Positions 18,496-28,524 of a stretch of DNA of 64,000 nt are shown here, one piece after another. Made by a program: the position numbers and the translations under genes. The DNA is taken from contig NZ_OBQI01000001.1 of assembly GCF_900221005.1 (NCBI RefSeq), forward strand, positions 868,001 to 932,000, given 5' to 3'. Every line of letters starts with the position of its first letter. Within the stretch, counting starts at the first letter, position 1. Origin of the DNA: Blastococcus aggregatus (lineage in GTDB: Bacteria > Actinomycetota > Actinomycetes > Mycobacteriales > Geodermatophilaceae). The notes beneath the pieces were generated by a model, which saw nothing but the letters and a program-made list of their open reading frames with translations, had not been told where the DNA came from and did not search any database.

Positions 18496-18843
18496 ATGGG
18501 CGAGGACACGCAGGTGCGGCCGGACGTGGTCGAGGCGATCGTCGGCGTCCTCAAGGGCGGCGACGCCGGAGCCCTGCCGGAGGGCGCGACCGCCGCGGAG
18601 AAGGCGGCCGCCAAGGACTCCTACCTCTCGGACTTCGTGGCCGACCGCAGCAAGCGGGACCGCCAGTCGCAGGCCTGGGAACTGCTGGTGACCCGCAGCT
18701 ACGACGAGCCCCCCACGTGGGCGCAGATCTTCGACGACCTCGACCCGGCGGTGCACACCGAGCTCGGCACCCTCTTCGACGCCCTGCCCGCCGGCGCCCG
18801 CGAGGAGTACGTGCGCCGGTACGGGGAGCCCTCGGGCGTCTGA
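18496..18843 (+). CDS. Hypothetical acidic protein upstream of Ser/Thr kinase
   Basis: 115 residues from ATG 18496 with a strong AGGAGGAGG site. It is mostly helical and charged, with MGEDTQVRPDVVEAIVGVLK at the start, an AAEKAAAKDSYLSDFVADRS segment and EEYVRRYGEPSGV at the end. No signal peptide, membrane helix or catalytic motif is seen, and I do not recognise the family. It ends 27 bases before the kinase gene on the same strand, so the two probably share a transcript and it may be a kinase partner or substrate; that is inference from position. Confidence 0.75.
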   Translation: MGEDTQVRPDVVEAIVGVLKGGDAGALPEGATAAEKAAAKDSYLSDFVADRSKRDRQSQAWELLVTRSYDEPPTWAQIFDDLDPAVHTELGTLFDALPAGAREEYVRRYGEPSGV

Positions 18844-18870
18844 CCGACCGGTCCGCCTCCCGACTCTCCG

Positions 18871-20475
<1,605 letters not shown>

Positions 20476-20485
20476 CAGACGCGAC

Positions 20486-20519
20486 GACGGCGGCGCCTCC
20501 GCGAGGAGACGCCGCCGTC
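20486..20519. terminator. Hairpin between kinase gene and tRNA-Ser(CGA)
   Basis: GACGGCGGCG (20486-20495) pairs with CGCCGCCGTC (20510-20519), with an inner CCTC/GAGG helix. It lies 10 bases after the kinase stop and 7 bases after the tRNA 3' end on the other strand, so it can serve both. Confidence 0.65.
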
Positions 20520-20525
20520 GGACTG

Positions 20526-20611
20526 CGGTGGCGGTGGGATTTGAACCCACGGAGGCTATGAACCTCACACGCTTTCGAGGCGTGCTCCTTCGGCCGCTCG
20601 GACACGCCACC
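20526..20611 (-). tRNA. tRNA-Ser(CGA)
   Basis: 86 bases with acceptor GGTGGCG/CGCCACC, a long variable arm and anticodon CGA in the loop CTCGAAA. The T-arm GTGGGTTCAAATCCCAC is intact. CCA is not encoded. Confidence 0.95.
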
Positions 20612-20621
20612 GCCGAAGAGA

Positions 20622-21092
20622 CTACAGGCCCCTCTGCGCCCGGAAGAACGCACGTAGCAGCGTGGCGGACTCCTCGGCCCGGACGCCCGCGGTGACCTCC
20701 GGCCGATGGTTGAGCCGCCGGTCGCGGACGACGTCCCACAGCGACCCGGCCGCCCCGGCCTTGGGGTCGTCGGCGCCGTAGACCACCCGGTCGACCCGCG
20801 ACAGCACGCTCGCGCCGGCGCACATCGTGCACGGCTCGAGGGTGACGACCAGCGTGCAGCCGGTCAGCCGCCAGCCGTCGCCGTGCTGCTCCGCGGCCGC
20901 CCGCAGCGCCAGCACCTCGGCGTGTGCGGTCGGGTCACCGCGCTTCTCCCGCTCGTTGGCCGCCTCGGCCAGCACCGCACCGTCGGGCCCGAGGACGAGG
21001 GCGCCGATCGGGGTGTCACCCCACTCCTGCGCCGCGGCGGCGAGCTCCAGCGCCCGGCCCATCGCGGCGTCGAGGTCGAGGTCGAGGGTCAC
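20622..21092 (-). CDS. tadA: tRNA adenosine(34) deaminase TadA
   Basis: 156 residues from a GTG start. The zinc-dependent deaminase motif is complete: HAEVLALR supplies the His and the catalytic Glu, and PCTMCAGA supplies the two Cys ligands. TadA converts A34 of tRNA-Arg(ACG) to inosine, and that tRNA is encoded at 50434-50506 in this window. The C-terminal LRAFFRAQR helix is typical. A protein of the TadA-associated family lies nearby at 21882-22391, an arrangement conserved in actinobacteria. Confidence 0.95.
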   Translation of the reverse strand: MTLDLDLDAAMGRALELAAAAQEWGDTPIGALVLGPDGAVLAEAANEREKRGDPTAHAEVLALRAAAEQHGDGWRLTGCTLVVTLEPCTMCAGASVLSRVDRVVYGADDPKAGAAGSLWDVVRDRRLNHRPEVTAGVRAEESATLLRAFFRAQRGL

Positions 21093-21106
21093 GGGTTCCC
21101 CCGTGC

Positions 21107-21149
21107 ACAGTCGGTCTCTGCCCCGCCGGTGTGGGCAGAGACCGACTGT
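21107..21149. terminator. Perfect 17-bp hairpin, first of a pair
   Basis: ACAGTCGGTCTCTGCCC (21107-21123) pairs perfectly with 21133-21149 around a 9-base loop. Together with the hairpin at 21175-21208 it lies between the 3' end of the HAD gene and the start of tadA, both on the minus strand. Its right arm shares GGGCAGAG and CCGACTGTCCGG with that of its neighbour. Confidence 0.6.
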
Positions 21150-21174
21150 CCGGAGAAGAACTCTCGGCGCACCT

Positions 21175-21208
21175 TCGGGCTCTGCCCACCACCGTGGGCA
21201 GAGCCCGA
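21175..21208. terminator. Perfect 15-bp hairpin, second of a pair
   Basis: TCGGGCTCTGCCCAC (21175-21189) pairs perfectly with GTGGGCAGAGCCCGA (21194-21208) around a 4-base loop. It begins 24 bases past the stop codon of the HAD gene and probably ends its operon. It has no U-tract. Confidence 0.65.
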
Positions 21209-21231
21209 CTGTCCGGGGAACAGGTGCCGGG

Positions 21232-21885
21232 TCAAGCGGCGTCGTCCAGCGGGAAGCCGACCAGCGCGGAGAGCTCGGCGATGGCGACGGTCGGGTCGAC
21301 GACCTTGATCGTCGAGAAGCCCAGCGCCCGGGCCGGCTTGCAGTTGATGCCCAGATCGTCGAGGTAGGCGCAGTCGGTGGCCTCGATGGGGCGGCCGACC
21401 GCCTCGGAGAGCCGGACCAGGGTGCGGCGGTAGATCTCCGGCTCGGGCTTGCGGACGCCCTCGATCGACGACTCCACGATCGCGTCGAACAGGTCGAGGA
21501 TCTCGTCCATCCGGCCGCCGCGCTCCATCGGGGAGACGTTGTTGGAGACCATCCCCAGCGGCAGGCCCGCCTCGCGCAGCCGGCGGATGGCGGTGACCAT
21601 GGCCGGCCGCACCTCGCCCCGCAGCGCCGCGAGCACCCGGCTCGCGTCCAGCCGGTGCCCGAGTGCCGCGGCCTCGGCCTCGAACGCCTCCGAGAAACCG
21701 ACCACGTCCAGCTCGTTGCGCTCGAACCGCGCCCAGGCGTTGGTGTGGGGGTCGGTCGAGTTGAGCTGCCGGATCAGCCCGTCGGGCAGTCCGGCCTCGC
21801 GCTCGTAGGCGGCGAACGCGATCATCGGGCTCTCGGTGATCACACCCCCGAGGTCGAAGACGACCGCCGAGACGGTGCCGCTCAT
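21232..21885 (-). CDS. HAD-IA family hydrolase
   Basis: 217 residues. Motif I is FDLGGVITES (Asp nucleophile at about residue 11), motif II is SNN, and motif III/IV is KPEPEIYRRTL followed by CAYLDDLGINCKPARALG. This is the haloacid dehalogenase/epoxide-hydrolase N-terminal-like subgroup; most members are phosphatases of small metabolites, and the substrate cannot be told. The ATG overlaps the stop of the TadA-associated gene by ATGA, so it is the last gene of a three-gene operon. Confidence 0.9.
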   Translation of the reverse strand: MSGTVSAVVFDLGGVITESPMIAFAAYEREAGLPDGLIRQLNSTDPHTNAWARFERNELDVVGFSEAFEAEAAALGHRLDASRVLAALRGEVRPAMVTAIRRLREAGLPLGMVSNNVSPMERGGRMDEILDLFDAIVESSIEGVRKPEPEIYRRTLVRLSEAVGRPIEATDCAYLDDLGINCKPARALGFSTIKVVDPTVAIAELSALVGFPLDDAA

Positions 21886-22391
21886 GCGGTCACCGCCGCG
21901 GCGAGCTCGTCGGCGAACCCGAGCCGGGCGGCGATCCGCTCCACCATCTCCTCGGCCCACAGGTCATCCGCAGTCACGATCGTCCTCAGCTCCTCGCCGG
22001 GCAGGCCGTCGTCGGCGAAGATCTCCAGATCCCCGCCCGGCCAGCCGCTCTCGTCGTCGTCGAAGGCGCCGTCGGTGTCGACGCCGATCCCGTACCGCTC
22101 CACCACCTCGGCGGCGAGCACCCATTCGAGCATCGTCGCGTCGGAGATCAGCGCCCGCACCATGCCACCGGGCCCGTGCCGCAGCACGACGAAGTACAGC
22201 CGCGAGTCGACGACCACCACGAACGGCGGCGGCCAGGCGGCGGCGTCGAACTCCCCCAGCGCCCGCTCGAGCACCGGCAGCTCGTCCCCGGCGTCCCCGG
22301 CCAGCAGTTCGACCGCCCAGCGGCCCCCGGCCCGGGACACCCGCACCGCGTAGTTGCCCGGACCGGCGGGCGCGCCGTCGACCGCGCTCAC
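21882..22391 (-). CDS. TadA-associated protein (actinobacterial)
   Basis: 169 residues from a GTG start that overlaps the O-methyltransferase stop by GTGA. The text FVVVVDSRLYFVVLRHGPGG, the acidic stretch DTDGAFDDDESGWPGGDLEIFADDG, and the C-terminal DLWAEEMVERIAARLGF identify the actinobacterial family named after its proximity to tadA. The molecular role is not established. It is coupled on both sides (upstream methyltransferase, downstream HAD hydrolase) and lies close to tadA and the prephenate dehydrogenase gene. Confidence 0.88.
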   Translation of the reverse strand: MSAVDGAPAGPGNYAVRVSRAGGRWAVELLAGDAGDELPVLERALGEFDAAAWPPPFVVVVDSRLYFVVLRHGPGGMVRALISDATMLEWVLAAEVVERYGIGVDTDGAFDDDESGWPGGDLEIFADDGLPGEELRTIVTADDLWAEEMVERIAARLGFADELAAAVTA

Positions 22392-23050
22392 CGCTTGCGC
22401 AGCAGGGTCAGGCCGTCGGCCAGCGGCAGCAGCGCGGTCTCCCAGCGCGGGTCCGCGGCCAGGGCTGCGTTCAGCTCGGCGAGCGCGCGGTCGTCCTCGT
22501 CCCGCGGGTCGAGCACCCGGCCGTCGCGCAGCGTGTTGTCCAGCAGGACGACGCCGTTCGGGCGCAGCCGCGGGTGCAGCTCCGCCACGTAGGCGGCGTA
22601 GCCGGTCTTGTCGGCGTCGACGAACGCGAGGTCGAAGGTCGGCTCGGCCGGCAGCGACCGCAGCGAGGGCAGCGCGTCGCCGAGCCGCAGCTCGATCCGG
22701 TCGGCCAGCCCGGCGCGCGCCCAGTACCGGCGGGCCACCGCCGTCACCTGCTCGTCGCGGTCGAGGCACAGCAGCGAGCCGTCGGCCGGCAGCCCGCGGG
22801 CGATGCAGAGCGCGGAGAAGCCGGTGAAGGTGCCGATCTCGATCGCCGTGCGGGCGCCGAGTGCGGTGGTGAGCAGCCGCATGAGCACGCCCTGCTCGGG
22901 CGCGATCTGCATCGTGGCGGACACCTCGCCCCGGGCGGCCAGCTCCGCGGTCTCCCGGACGAGGTCGGCCATGACCTCGTCGAGCGGGTCCGAGGAGGCG
23001 CGGACGTACTCGGCGAGTTGCGGCGTGAGGAGGAACGACCTGGGGGTCAT
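22388..23050 (-). CDS. O-methyltransferase (class I, catechol-type)
   Basis: 220 residues. The SAM-binding motif I is AIEIGTFTGFSALCIARGL (around residue 70), with the acidic residue of motif II in LLCLDRDE. The metal-binding FDLAFVDADKTGY and LLDNTLRDGRV segments are those of the cation-dependent catechol/caffeoyl-CoA O-methyltransferase family. The substrate is unknown. It is divergent from prephenate dehydrogenase with only 11 bases between the starts, so the two promoters must lie inside the neighbouring genes or overlap. Confidence 0.92.
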   Translation of the reverse strand: MTPRSFLLTPQLAEYVRASSDPLDEVMADLVRETAELAARGEVSATMQIAPEQGVLMRLLTTALGARTAIEIGTFTGFSALCIARGLPADGSLLCLDRDEQVTAVARRYWARAGLADRIELRLGDALPSLRSLPAEPTFDLAFVDADKTGYAAYVAELHPRLRPNGVVLLDNTLRDGRVLDPRDEDDRALAELNAALAADPRWETALLPLADGLTLLRKR

Positions 23051-23061
23051 AGCCTCTGATC

Positions 23062-23982
23062 ATGGCCGATGCCCCCTCCCTCCCGGTGTCCACGATGCCG
23101 GTCCCGCCGGTCTGCGTCATCGGGCTCGGCCAGCTCGGCGGCTCGCTGGCCGCCGCGCTGGCGGCCGCGGGCCGCCCCGTGTCCGGCTGGGACGTCGACC
23201 CCGACGCCCGCGACGCCGCTGCGGCCCGCGGCGTCGCGATCACGCGGGAGCTGTCCGGCGTCGTCGTGCTCGCCGTCCCGCTGCCGGCCATGGCGACGGC
23301 ACTGGACGGGCTGTCCCTCGACCCCGACGCGACCGTCACCGACCTCGGCTCGGTCAAGGTCCCCGTGCTCCAGACGCTCGGCCCGTCGCTGGGGCGCCGG
23401 TTCGTGGGCGGCCACCCCATGTGCGGCACCGAGCGCTCCGGCCACGCCGCCGTCGACGCAGCCCTGTTCACCGGCGCCCGCTGGGCGCTGTGCCTGGAGC
23501 CGGACACCGAGCTGCCGCGGTGGCTGCGGGTCGCCGAGGTCGCGCTCGCCGTCGGCGCCGAGGTCGTGCCGGTCACCGCCGCCGAGCACGACGACGCCGT
23601 CGCCGCGATCAGCTCCGTGCCGCACCTGCTCGCCGCCGCGCTCGCCACCGCCGCGGCGGACGCCGGCCCGCTCGCCCTCGCGCTGGCCGCCGGCAGCTTC
23701 GGCTCGGGCACACGGGTGATCGGCAGCGACCCCGCGTTCGTCACCGCCATGGTCGAGGGCAACGCCGGCCCGGCGACGGCGGCGCTGGCCCGCGTGCGCG
23801 CCCAGCTGGACCGCCCGTGGCCGGAGCTCGTGGCCGCGGGGCACGCCGTCGCGACCCGGCAGGTGGGGCGCCGGCCGGTGCGGGTGCCGCTCGAGCGGGC
23901 CGCGCTCCTGGCGCTGGGCCGCGCCGGGGGCGCGGTCACCGGGCGGCCGGCGGCCTTCCTCGAGGGCTGGATGCCCGGCTGA
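23062..23982 (+). CDS. tyrA: Prephenate dehydrogenase
   Basis: 306 residues. The NAD(P)-binding motif CVIGLGQLGGSLAAALAAAG is near residue 18. TDLGSVKVPV and the GGHPMCGTERSG segment with the catalytic His are characteristic of TyrA. It oxidatively decarboxylates prephenate to 4-hydroxyphenylpyruvate on the way to tyrosine. No C-terminal ACT domain is present, so tyrosine control, if any, is not through that module. Followed 36 bases later by a DUF2630 gene on the same strand. Confidence 0.93.
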   Translation: MADAPSLPVSTMPVPPVCVIGLGQLGGSLAAALAAAGRPVSGWDVDPDARDAAAARGVAITRELSGVVVLAVPLPAMATALDGLSLDPDATVTDLGSVKVPVLQTLGPSLGRRFVGGHPMCGTERSGHAAVDAALFTGARWALCLEPDTELPRWLRVAEVALAVGAEVVPVTAAEHDDAVAAISSVPHLLAAALATAAADAGPLALALAAGSFGSGTRVIGSDPAFVTAMVEGNAGPATAALARVRAQLDRPWPELVAAGHAVATRQVGRRPVRVPLERAALLALGRAGGAVTGRPAAFLEGWMPG

Positions 23983-24018
23983 CCGTTTCGGGCCGCCGAG
24001 GAGGGGCAGGCACCGGGC

Positions 24019-24252
24019 ATGGACGAGACCGACATCCTCAGCCGCATCCACTCGCTGGTCGACGAGGAGCACGCGCTCCGCGACAGCGCGGAGCACACCG
24101 ACGAGACGCGGGCCCGCATGAACAAGCTCGAGGCCGACCTGGACCAGCTCTGGGACCTGCTGCGGCAGCGGCGGGCCAAGCGCCAGTACGACGAGAACCC
24201 CGACGAGGCGCAGCCCCGCCCCGAGCCGCAGGTGGAGAGCTACCTGCAGTGA
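24019..24252 (+). CDS. DUF2630 family protein
   Basis: 77 residues, starting MDETDILSRIHSLVDEEHAL. The helical, charged body with LEADLDQLWDLLRQRRAKRQ and the C-terminal PEPQVESYLQ are the signature of this small actinobacterial family. It probably forms a coiled coil. Function unknown. Same strand as tyrA; its stop lies 4 bases before the end of the PucR gene on the opposite strand. Confidence 0.9.
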   Translation: MDETDILSRIHSLVDEEHALRDSAEHTDETRARMNKLEADLDQLWDLLRQRRAKRQYDENPDEAQPRPEPQVESYLQ

Positions 24253-24256
24253 GCAG

Positions 24257-25474
24257 CTAGGCCGACCGCTGGGCCGGCCGCCCGTGCTGCGCGCCCAGCA
24301 GCGCGAGCTGCCACTGCAGACGGGCCCGCGGGTCGGCGACCTTGCGGCCGGTGACCTGCTCGATCCGCCGCAGCCGGTGCATGACCGTGTTGCGGTGGCA
24401 GTACAGCTCGTCGGCCGCGCGGGTGGGCGAGCCGTCGGAGGCCAGGAACGCCGACAGCGTGTCCAGCAGCACCTCGCGCTCGTCCTGCGGCAGCGCCAGG
24501 AGGCCGCCGAGCGTCTGCCCCACCAGCCGGGAGCTGATCTCCGGGGAGTTGCTCAGCAGCGCTTCGGGCAGCCGCTCGTCGATCGTCACGACGCGGCGGG
24601 TCTCGCGCGGCAGCGTCCGGGCGGCGGTCTCGGCCAGCCGGTAGGCCGAGCTCACCATCGCGGCACCGTCCACGGGCGCGGACACCCCGACCGGGCCGGT
24701 GGTCAGCGCCTGCAGGCGGGCGCGGATCTCGTTGGCGCCGAGCGCGCCGAGCGCGATCAGCCCGACCTGCGCGCCCGACCGGGTGCCCCACACCGAGCGC
24801 ACGCCGTGCCGGAGCAGCTCCGGGCCCACGCCCTCGAGCCCCGGTTCGCCGTCCCCGGCGGGCAGCGCGACGACGGCCATCAGCCGGCCGTCGAGGGACA
24901 TCGCCAGCATGTCGGCGGCGGCGCGCACGAATGACGGGTCGTCGCCGCGGCCGTCCAGCAGCCCGTCGAGCACCTGACGGCGGGTCTCGTCGTCGACACC
25001 GGCCAGCCGGCGCTGCTCGTCGCGGTAACCCTCGGCGAGGGCGGCGCACTCGAAGTCGTTGGTGCGCCAGACCGTGCCGGCCACCTGCAGCAGCAACGTG
25101 TCGTGCCGCCCGCCGGCCGCGGCCGACACCCGGAGCAGCGCCTCCCAGGTGACCTGCCCGCCGAGCCGGTAGGCGCGCAGCACCGACTCCAGCGGGATGC
25201 CCTGGGAGGCCCGACGGCGGCCCACCTCGCGGGCGCCGTGCAGGGCCGGACGGTCGGGGACGGGAGCGCCGACGAGCGCGAGGAGACCGTGCTCGAGGTT
25301 GTCCCGCGTCGAGCGGCGGAGCTCCTCCTCGGACTCGGCGATGAAGTCCCGGTAGGCCGGCTCGGTGCGCGAGAGGACGTCCACCATCCGATCGGTCATG
25401 GCGTCCAACTGCTCGAGCAGCAGTGGGGCGAGGTCGACCAGATGGGACGAGACCTCGGTGTCGAACGCCTGCAC
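24257..25474 (-). CDS. PucR-type helix-turn-helix transcriptional regulator
   Basis: 405 residues from GTG 25474, with GGAG at good spacing. The N-terminal ~170 residues are helical (a sensory domain rich in Arg/Leu), then comes a GGDEF-like middle region, and the C-terminus is the PucR HTH: SPTRAADELYCHRNTVMHRL with the recognition helix, then RRIEQVTGRKVADPRARLQW. Members respond to catabolic signals such as purines or aromatic compounds. No catabolic operon adjoins it, so it may act elsewhere. A much longer frame on the same strand reaching 29581 is a GC artefact. Confidence 0.9.
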   Translation of the reverse strand: MQAFDTEVSSHLVDLAPLLLEQLDAMTDRMVDVLSRTEPAYRDFIAESEEELRRSTRDNLEHGLLALVGAPVPDRPALHGAREVGRRRASQGIPLESVLRAYRLGGQVTWEALLRVSAAAGGRHDTLLLQVAGTVWRTNDFECAALAEGYRDEQRRLAGVDDETRRQVLDGLLDGRGDDPSFVRAAADMLAMSLDGRLMAVVALPAGDGEPGLEGVGPELLRHGVRSVWGTRSGAQVGLIALGALGANEIRARLQALTTGPVGVSAPVDGAAMVSSAYRLAETAARTLPRETRRVVTIDERLPEALLSNSPEISSRLVGQTLGGLLALPQDEREVLLDTLSAFLASDGSPTRAADELYCHRNTVMHRLRRIEQVTGRKVADPRARLQWQLALLGAQHGRPAQRSA

Positions 25475-25744
25475 TCGATCTCCTTCTCCGACTGGCGCGA
25501 CCCGCCGCGACGTGACGTACAGCACAACACGTCGTCGCCAGGACTGTGCGGTGAGCCCATTGTGACCCGCCGCACGGCCCAGCCGGTGCTCACGGACGTA
25601 CTCGTGACCTAATCGTCGCCGCGCCGAGGGTCCCCCAGCCCCCTCCCGCACCGGTCCGCCGGGGGTGTCGGTGCGCACCGGCCGGGTAGGAGGGCCGCGG
25701 AGCGGGCGCGTCGCCGTGCGTCCGCGGAGAGCGAGGGAGCGGTC

Positions 25745-26731
<987 letters not shown>

Positions 26732-26827
26732 TCCGGCGGGGCGAGCCGCGGTGTCTCCGCTGCCCACTAGGCTGGTCCTGCGGACCGGGGGGCCGCGTTC
26801 GTCCCGAGTCGATGACAGAGAGCGAGC

Positions 26828-28468
26828 ATGGGCCGCCACGCTGATCCCACCGCCATCCCGCGCCGGTTCCCTCCGCTCCTGATCGCCGCCGGGACCGTGG
26901 TCGCGCTGCTCCTCGTCGGGGGCCTCGCGTGGTGGCTGCTGGCGGGCGACGACGACGAGGGCTGCGCGACGCGGTCGACCGTCGCCGTGACGGTGACCCC
27001 CGAGCTGGCCGGCCTGACCGAGGACCTGCTCTCCGACCCCGAGGCCCTGGGTGCCGATGGGTGCGTCACCGCCGAGGTGACCGCCCAGGAGCCGCTGCAG
27101 ACCGCCGGTGACCTCGCCGCCCTCGACGCCGACGCGCTGCCCGACGTCTGGGTGCCCGACTCCTCCCTCTGGTTCCCCCGCGCCGGGGACGCCGAGCTCT
27201 CCCCCGGCACGTCGATGGCCACCTCGCCGATCGTCCTGGCCACCAGCACGGCCGTCGTCGACGCGCGCGCCTGGTCCGACGAGGCGCCGTCCTGGGGGGA
27301 TGCCCTCACCGGCGACCAGCCGGTCGCGATGCCCGACATCGCCTCGAGCGGCGAGGCCCTGGCCGCGCTCTCCGCGCTGCGCAGCACGGTCGGCGACGGC
27401 GAGGAGGGCGACACCGCCGTCGTGCAGGCCGTGCTGGCCGCCGACCGCGCGGCGGGCGGCGCCTCGAGCGCGCTGGAGTCCGCCGGTGCGGGCAGCGCCG
27501 ACGCCCCGCTCGTGCCGGTCACCGAGCAGGCGGTCTACGCCGCCCGCGCCTCCGACGCTGCCTCCGAGCTCGTGGCGGTCTACCCCTCCGGGGGCTCCCC
27601 GTCGCTGGACTACCCCGTCGTCCGGGTGGGTTCCCCGACCGGCGACCAGAGCCGCGCGGTCGACTCCGTCGTCGCGGTGCTGACCTCCGAGGAGGCCCGG
27701 ACCGCCGCCGGCGAGGCCGGTTTCCGCGACGCCGACGGCACCGCACCGCCGGCCGCCGGCGAGGAGAGCGGGATCCGCGCCGAGGCCCCCGAGTCGGTGG
27801 CGCTCGACCCGACCGAGGTGCAGGCGCTGTTCAGCCGGCTGGCCGCCCTCGCCGCGCCGTCCCGGCTGCTCGCCGTCGTCGACGTCTCGGCGTCGATGGA
27901 GGCCGGGGTCGGCAGCGGCACCCGCGCCACCCTCGCCCGCGACGCCGCCAAGAGTGCGCTCGCGCTCATCCCGGGCCGCTCGGCGCTGGGCCTGTGGGTG
28001 TTCGCCCGCGAGCTCGACGGCACCACCGACTGGCAGGAACTGGTGCCGACCCGCGTGCTGGACGCCGAGATCGACGGGCGCACGCAGCGGGCGATCCTCC
28101 AGGAGCAGGCCGACTCGTTCCCGTCGCGCCTCTCCCCCGGCGGCACCGGGCTGTACGACACGGCCCTCGCCGCGGTCCGCAAGGCCCGGGTGGACTACGA
28201 CCCGACCGCGGTGAACACCGTCGTGATCATCACCGACGGCACGGACGAGGACGACGGCAGCATCGGCCTGGACGGGCTGCTGCAGACCCTCGCCGCGGAG
28301 GCCGATCCCGGCCGGCCGGTGAAGGTCATCGGCATCGCGCTCGGCCCCGACGCCGACCTGAGCGCCCTGCAGCGGATCGGCGAGGCGACCGGTGGCGCCG
28401 CCTACTCCGCCCTCGACGAGAACGACCTGCAGACGGTGCTCTTCGACGCCCTCCGCCAGCGGGGATAG
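26828..28468 (+). CDS. Membrane-anchored substrate-binding and VWA domain protein
   Basis: 546 residues. A single N-terminal helix (~17-41) anchors the protein. Residues ~50-320 form a periplasmic-binding-protein-like domain with PDVWVPDSSLWFPRAGD and PIVLATSTAVVDA. Residues ~345-546 are a von Willebrand A domain with an intact MIDAS motif DVSASM and the later VIITDGTDEDD aspartates. This fusion is known in actinobacteria without an assigned function. The VWA part should bind a metal-dependent protein or glycan partner outside the cell. It lies next to the heptose operon. Confidence 0.88.
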   Translation: MGRHADPTAIPRRFPPLLIAAGTVVALLLVGGLAWWLLAGDDDEGCATRSTVAVTVTPELAGLTEDLLSDPEALGADGCVTAEVTAQEPLQTAGDLAALDADALPDVWVPDSSLWFPRAGDAELSPGTSMATSPIVLATSTAVVDARAWSDEAPSWGDALTGDQPVAMPDIASSGEALAALSALRSTVGDGEEGDTAVVQAVLAADRAAGGASSALESAGAGSADAPLVPVTEQAVYAARASDAASELVAVYPSGGSPSLDYPVVRVGSPTGDQSRAVDSVVAVLTSEEARTAAGEAGFRDADGTAPPAAGEESGIRAEAPESVALDPTEVQALFSRLAALAAPSRLLAVVDVSASMEAGVGSGTRATLARDAAKSALALIPGRSALGLWVFARELDGTTDWQELVPTRVLDAEIDGRTQRAILQEQADSFPSRLSPGGTGLYDTALAAVRKARVDYDPTAVNTVVIITDGTDEDDGSIGLDGLLQTLAAEADPGRPVKVIGIALGPDADLSALQRIGEATGGAAYSALDENDLQTVLFDALRQRG

Positions 28469-28469
28469 C

Positions 28470-28524
28470 GGACTTTCTGCACCGAAAGTCCGGAGGTACG
28501 AGGGACTTTCGGTGCAGAAAGTCC
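28470..28524. repeat. Paired 22-bp palindromes, locus B (inverted)
   Basis: Copies 28470-28491 (loop TGCACC) and 28503-28524 (loop GGTGCA) face opposite ways, 11 bases apart. Each has a perfect 8-base stem GGACTTTC/GAAAGTCC. They fill nearly all of the 56 bases between the convergent stops of the VWA gene and the last gene of the heptose operon, and could form one long hairpin acting as a two-way terminator. Confidence 0.88.
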
